Assembly: GCF_041240605.1 (NCBI RefSeq) | Contig: NZ_CP162487.1 | Span: 3,231,001 to 3,295,000, forward strand | Direction: 5' to 3' | DNA from: Xanthomonas sp. DAR 80977 | GTDB taxonomy: Bacteria > Pseudomonadota > Gammaproteobacteria > Xanthomonadales > Xanthomonadaceae | Length of the DNA: 64,000 bases | Shown here: one piece after another, positions 62,812 to 64,000 of the stretch | Layout: each line of letters opens with the position of its first letter | Numbering within the stretch: the first letter of the stretch is position 1 | Made by a program: the position numbers and the translations under genes | Notes under the pieces: model-generated | Databases searched by the model: none | What the model saw: the letters and a program-made list of their open reading frames with translations, nothing else | What the model was told of the DNA's origin: nothing

Positions 62812-63249
62812 TCAGCGCCGCTCGATGGTGAAGCCGCCCACCGCCACGCCCAGGTCCCAGCCCTTGCCGGTGCCGGCCAGGGCCAGCGAGATATCGCCCT
62901 TGGTCATCACCTGCGCGTCGGAGGACTTGGCCGCGCCGGCATGCGCCTCGGCGGTCGCGTAGGTGCCGAACAGGTCGTTGAGCGTATAGGCGCCGGTGAA
63001 GCGGCCGCGGCCGTCGACGATCTTCGACTTGCCCACGCTCAGGCCGCCGCCCTTGGCGCTGATCTTGACCGGGATCTTGGAGCCGTTGTCGCAGGTGATG
63101 GTGCCGGTGCCGGTGGCGGTCTTGTAGAACACCGACCAGCCCGAGAGGTTGAAGCGCAGCTGGCAATCGATGTTGCCGGCGGCATGCGCCTGCGGCATGA
63201 AGGCGATGCCGGCGAGCAGCGCGGCGGTGGTCAACAGTTTGTTGTACAT
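62812..63249 (-). CDS. small exported protein of unknown function
   Basis: 145-residue protein with a signal peptide (NKLLTTAALLAGIAFMPQAHA) and a beta-rich mature part. It contains two cysteines (DCQLRFN, ITCDNGSK) likely to form a disulphide, and Gly-rich strands (KISAKGGGLSVGKSKI, GRGRFTGAYTLNDLFGTYATAEAH). TGGAG lies 7 bases upstream of ATG 63249; the frame open to 63303 adds no signal-like sequence. I recognise no family. Confidence 0.8.
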   Translation of the reverse strand: MYNKLLTTAALLAGIAFMPQAHAAGNIDCQLRFNLSGWSVFYKTATGTGTITCDNGSKIPVKISAKGGGLSVGKSKIVDGRGRFTGAYTLNDLFGTYATAEAHAGAAKSSDAQVMTKGDISLALAGTGKGWDLGVAVGGFTIERR

Positions 63250-63339
63250 GGCGACGCTCCAGTGGATGGGAAACCGGGCCGAGCCTAGCAGCGCGCCCTG
63301 CAAGACGGCGTCAGCGCACGCGGCCCGGCATGGCGCCGT

Positions 63340-64000
63340 TCAGCGATCGGCGTTGGGCGCGCCCAGGCTGAAGGCGTCGGCGTCGAGCATCGCCGGGAAG
63401 CGCGCGCGGTGCGCGGCCAGCGCCGCCGCCGAGATCGTGGTGGTGGCCACCTGCTCGCGCTCGCGGATCTCCAGCTGCGGCTGGCCGAGGAAGTCGATGA
63501 CCGCGCTGTCGCCGGCATAGTGCAGGCCGTTGCCGTCCTCGCCCACCCGGTTGACCGCGGCCACGAAGCACAGGTTCTCGATCGCGCGCGCGCGCAGCAG
63601 GGTGCGCCACGGGTAGGCGCGCGCCGACGGCCAGTTGGCGACGAAGAGCTGCAGGTCGAAATCCAGCTCGCCGGGGCGCTCGACGTCGTAGCGGTTGCGG
63701 CAGAACACCGGGAAGCGCAGGTCGTAGCAGACCTGCGGATTGATCCGCCAGCCCTTCCACTCCACGCACAGCCGCTCGCGCCCGGCGGCGTAGCGCTGGT
63801 GCTCGTTGGCGTAGCGGAACAGGTGGCGCTTGTCGTAGTGCCGCAGCTCGCCGTCGGGCGTGGCCCACAGCAGGCGGTTGAAGACCTTGGCCGCGCCGTC
63901 CTCGCCGATGACCCGCAACTGCGCGCTGCCGGTCACCGCCGCGCCCAGCCGCGCCGCCTGCTCGCGGATCCAGGCCACGGTCGGCCCGTCCATGCCCTCG
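63340..64000 (-). CDS. carbon-nitrogen hydrolase (omega-amidase, YafV-like), 5' end missing
   Basis: Nitrilase-superfamily enzyme; omega-amidases hydrolyse alpha-ketoglutaramate and related amides. The visible 220 residues run off the right edge, so the N-terminus with the catalytic Glu is outside. The catalytic Lys is in LRHYDKRHLF and the nucleophile Cys in QVCYDLRFPVFCRN; NWPSARAYPWRTLLRARAIEN and DSAVIDFLGQP complete the core. DLRFP after the Cys is characteristic of the Nit2/YafV branch. Another start cannot be chosen without the next bases. Confidence 0.92.
   Translation of the reverse strand, partial: EGMDGPTVAWIREQAARLGAAVTGSAQLRVIGEDGAAKVFNRLLWATPDGELRHYDKRHLFRYANEHQRYAAGRERLCVEWKGWRINPQVCYDLRFPVFCRNRYDVERPGELDFDLQLFVANWPSARAYPWRTLLRARAIENLCFVAAVNRVGEDGNGLHYAGDSAVIDFLGQPQLEIREREQVATTTISAAALAAHRARFPAMLDADAFSLGAPNADR

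Overview
The window is GC-rich, densely coding DNA from a gammaproteobacterium of the Xanthomonadaceae, most likely Xanthomonas or a close relative. This rests on the uvrC-pgsA-tRNA-Gly order, the comEC-exbB-exbD-msbA-lpxK run, a zwf-glk-pgl-edd-eda Entner-Doudoroff cluster, large TonB-dependent receptors paired with sugar genes, and abundant short intergenic repeats. It is an inference from gene content; no database was searched.

Layout. 1-2517: the 3' part of an RND efflux pump. 2984-8273 (minus): tRNA-Gly, pgsA, uvrC, a thioredoxin-like/NHL protein, a small tyrosine phosphatase and kdsB, mostly with 4-base start/stop overlaps. 8352-10672: a Fur-box-preceded siderophore receptor on the plus strand. 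11150-17496 (minus): lpxK, msbA, exbD, exbB, comEC (envelope lipid A, TonB energisation, DNA uptake). 17980-24672: a stilbene-cleaving-type dioxygenase, an aldehyde dehydrogenase and a FUSC exporter, divergent from a TetR regulator and followed by a PRISE-type reductase. 24776-25140: a cluster of inverted repeats. 25232-31754 (minus): lolD, a LolC/E permease, ygfX, sdhE, sdhB, sdhA, sdhD, sdhC and a 56-codon SDHAF4-like gene; ygfZ is divergent from it.

32766-56173 looks like one physiological unit. A LacI-type regulator, two tandem TonB-dependent receptors, a GH144-like lipoprotein, a sugar-binding lipoprotein, two ABC permeases and a large secreted (alpha/alpha)6-type enzyme lie on the minus strand. 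The permeases have no ATPase beside them, but a MalK/MsmK-type ATPase lies about 10 kb away, divergent from zwf. Three exact matches to the palindrome TGNAANCGNTTNCA, plus one with a single mismatch, lie upstream of the regulator, the GH144-like operon, receptor 1, and the ATPase/zwf divergent region. This predicts a single regulon joining glucan capture, import and Entner-Doudoroff catabolism of the released glucose. It is the strongest candidate in the window for an undescribed system.

56363-64000: bolA-like and yciI-like genes, scpA, scpB, an rluB-type pseudouridine synthase with a long Gly/Arg-rich tail, three small exported or lipoprotein genes of unknown function, and the 3' part of an omega-amidase. 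Two kinds of repeat punctuate gene ends: tandem GGGATTC/GAATCCC heptamers that can form long hairpins, and REP-like GGAGCGGCTTCAGCCGC elements.
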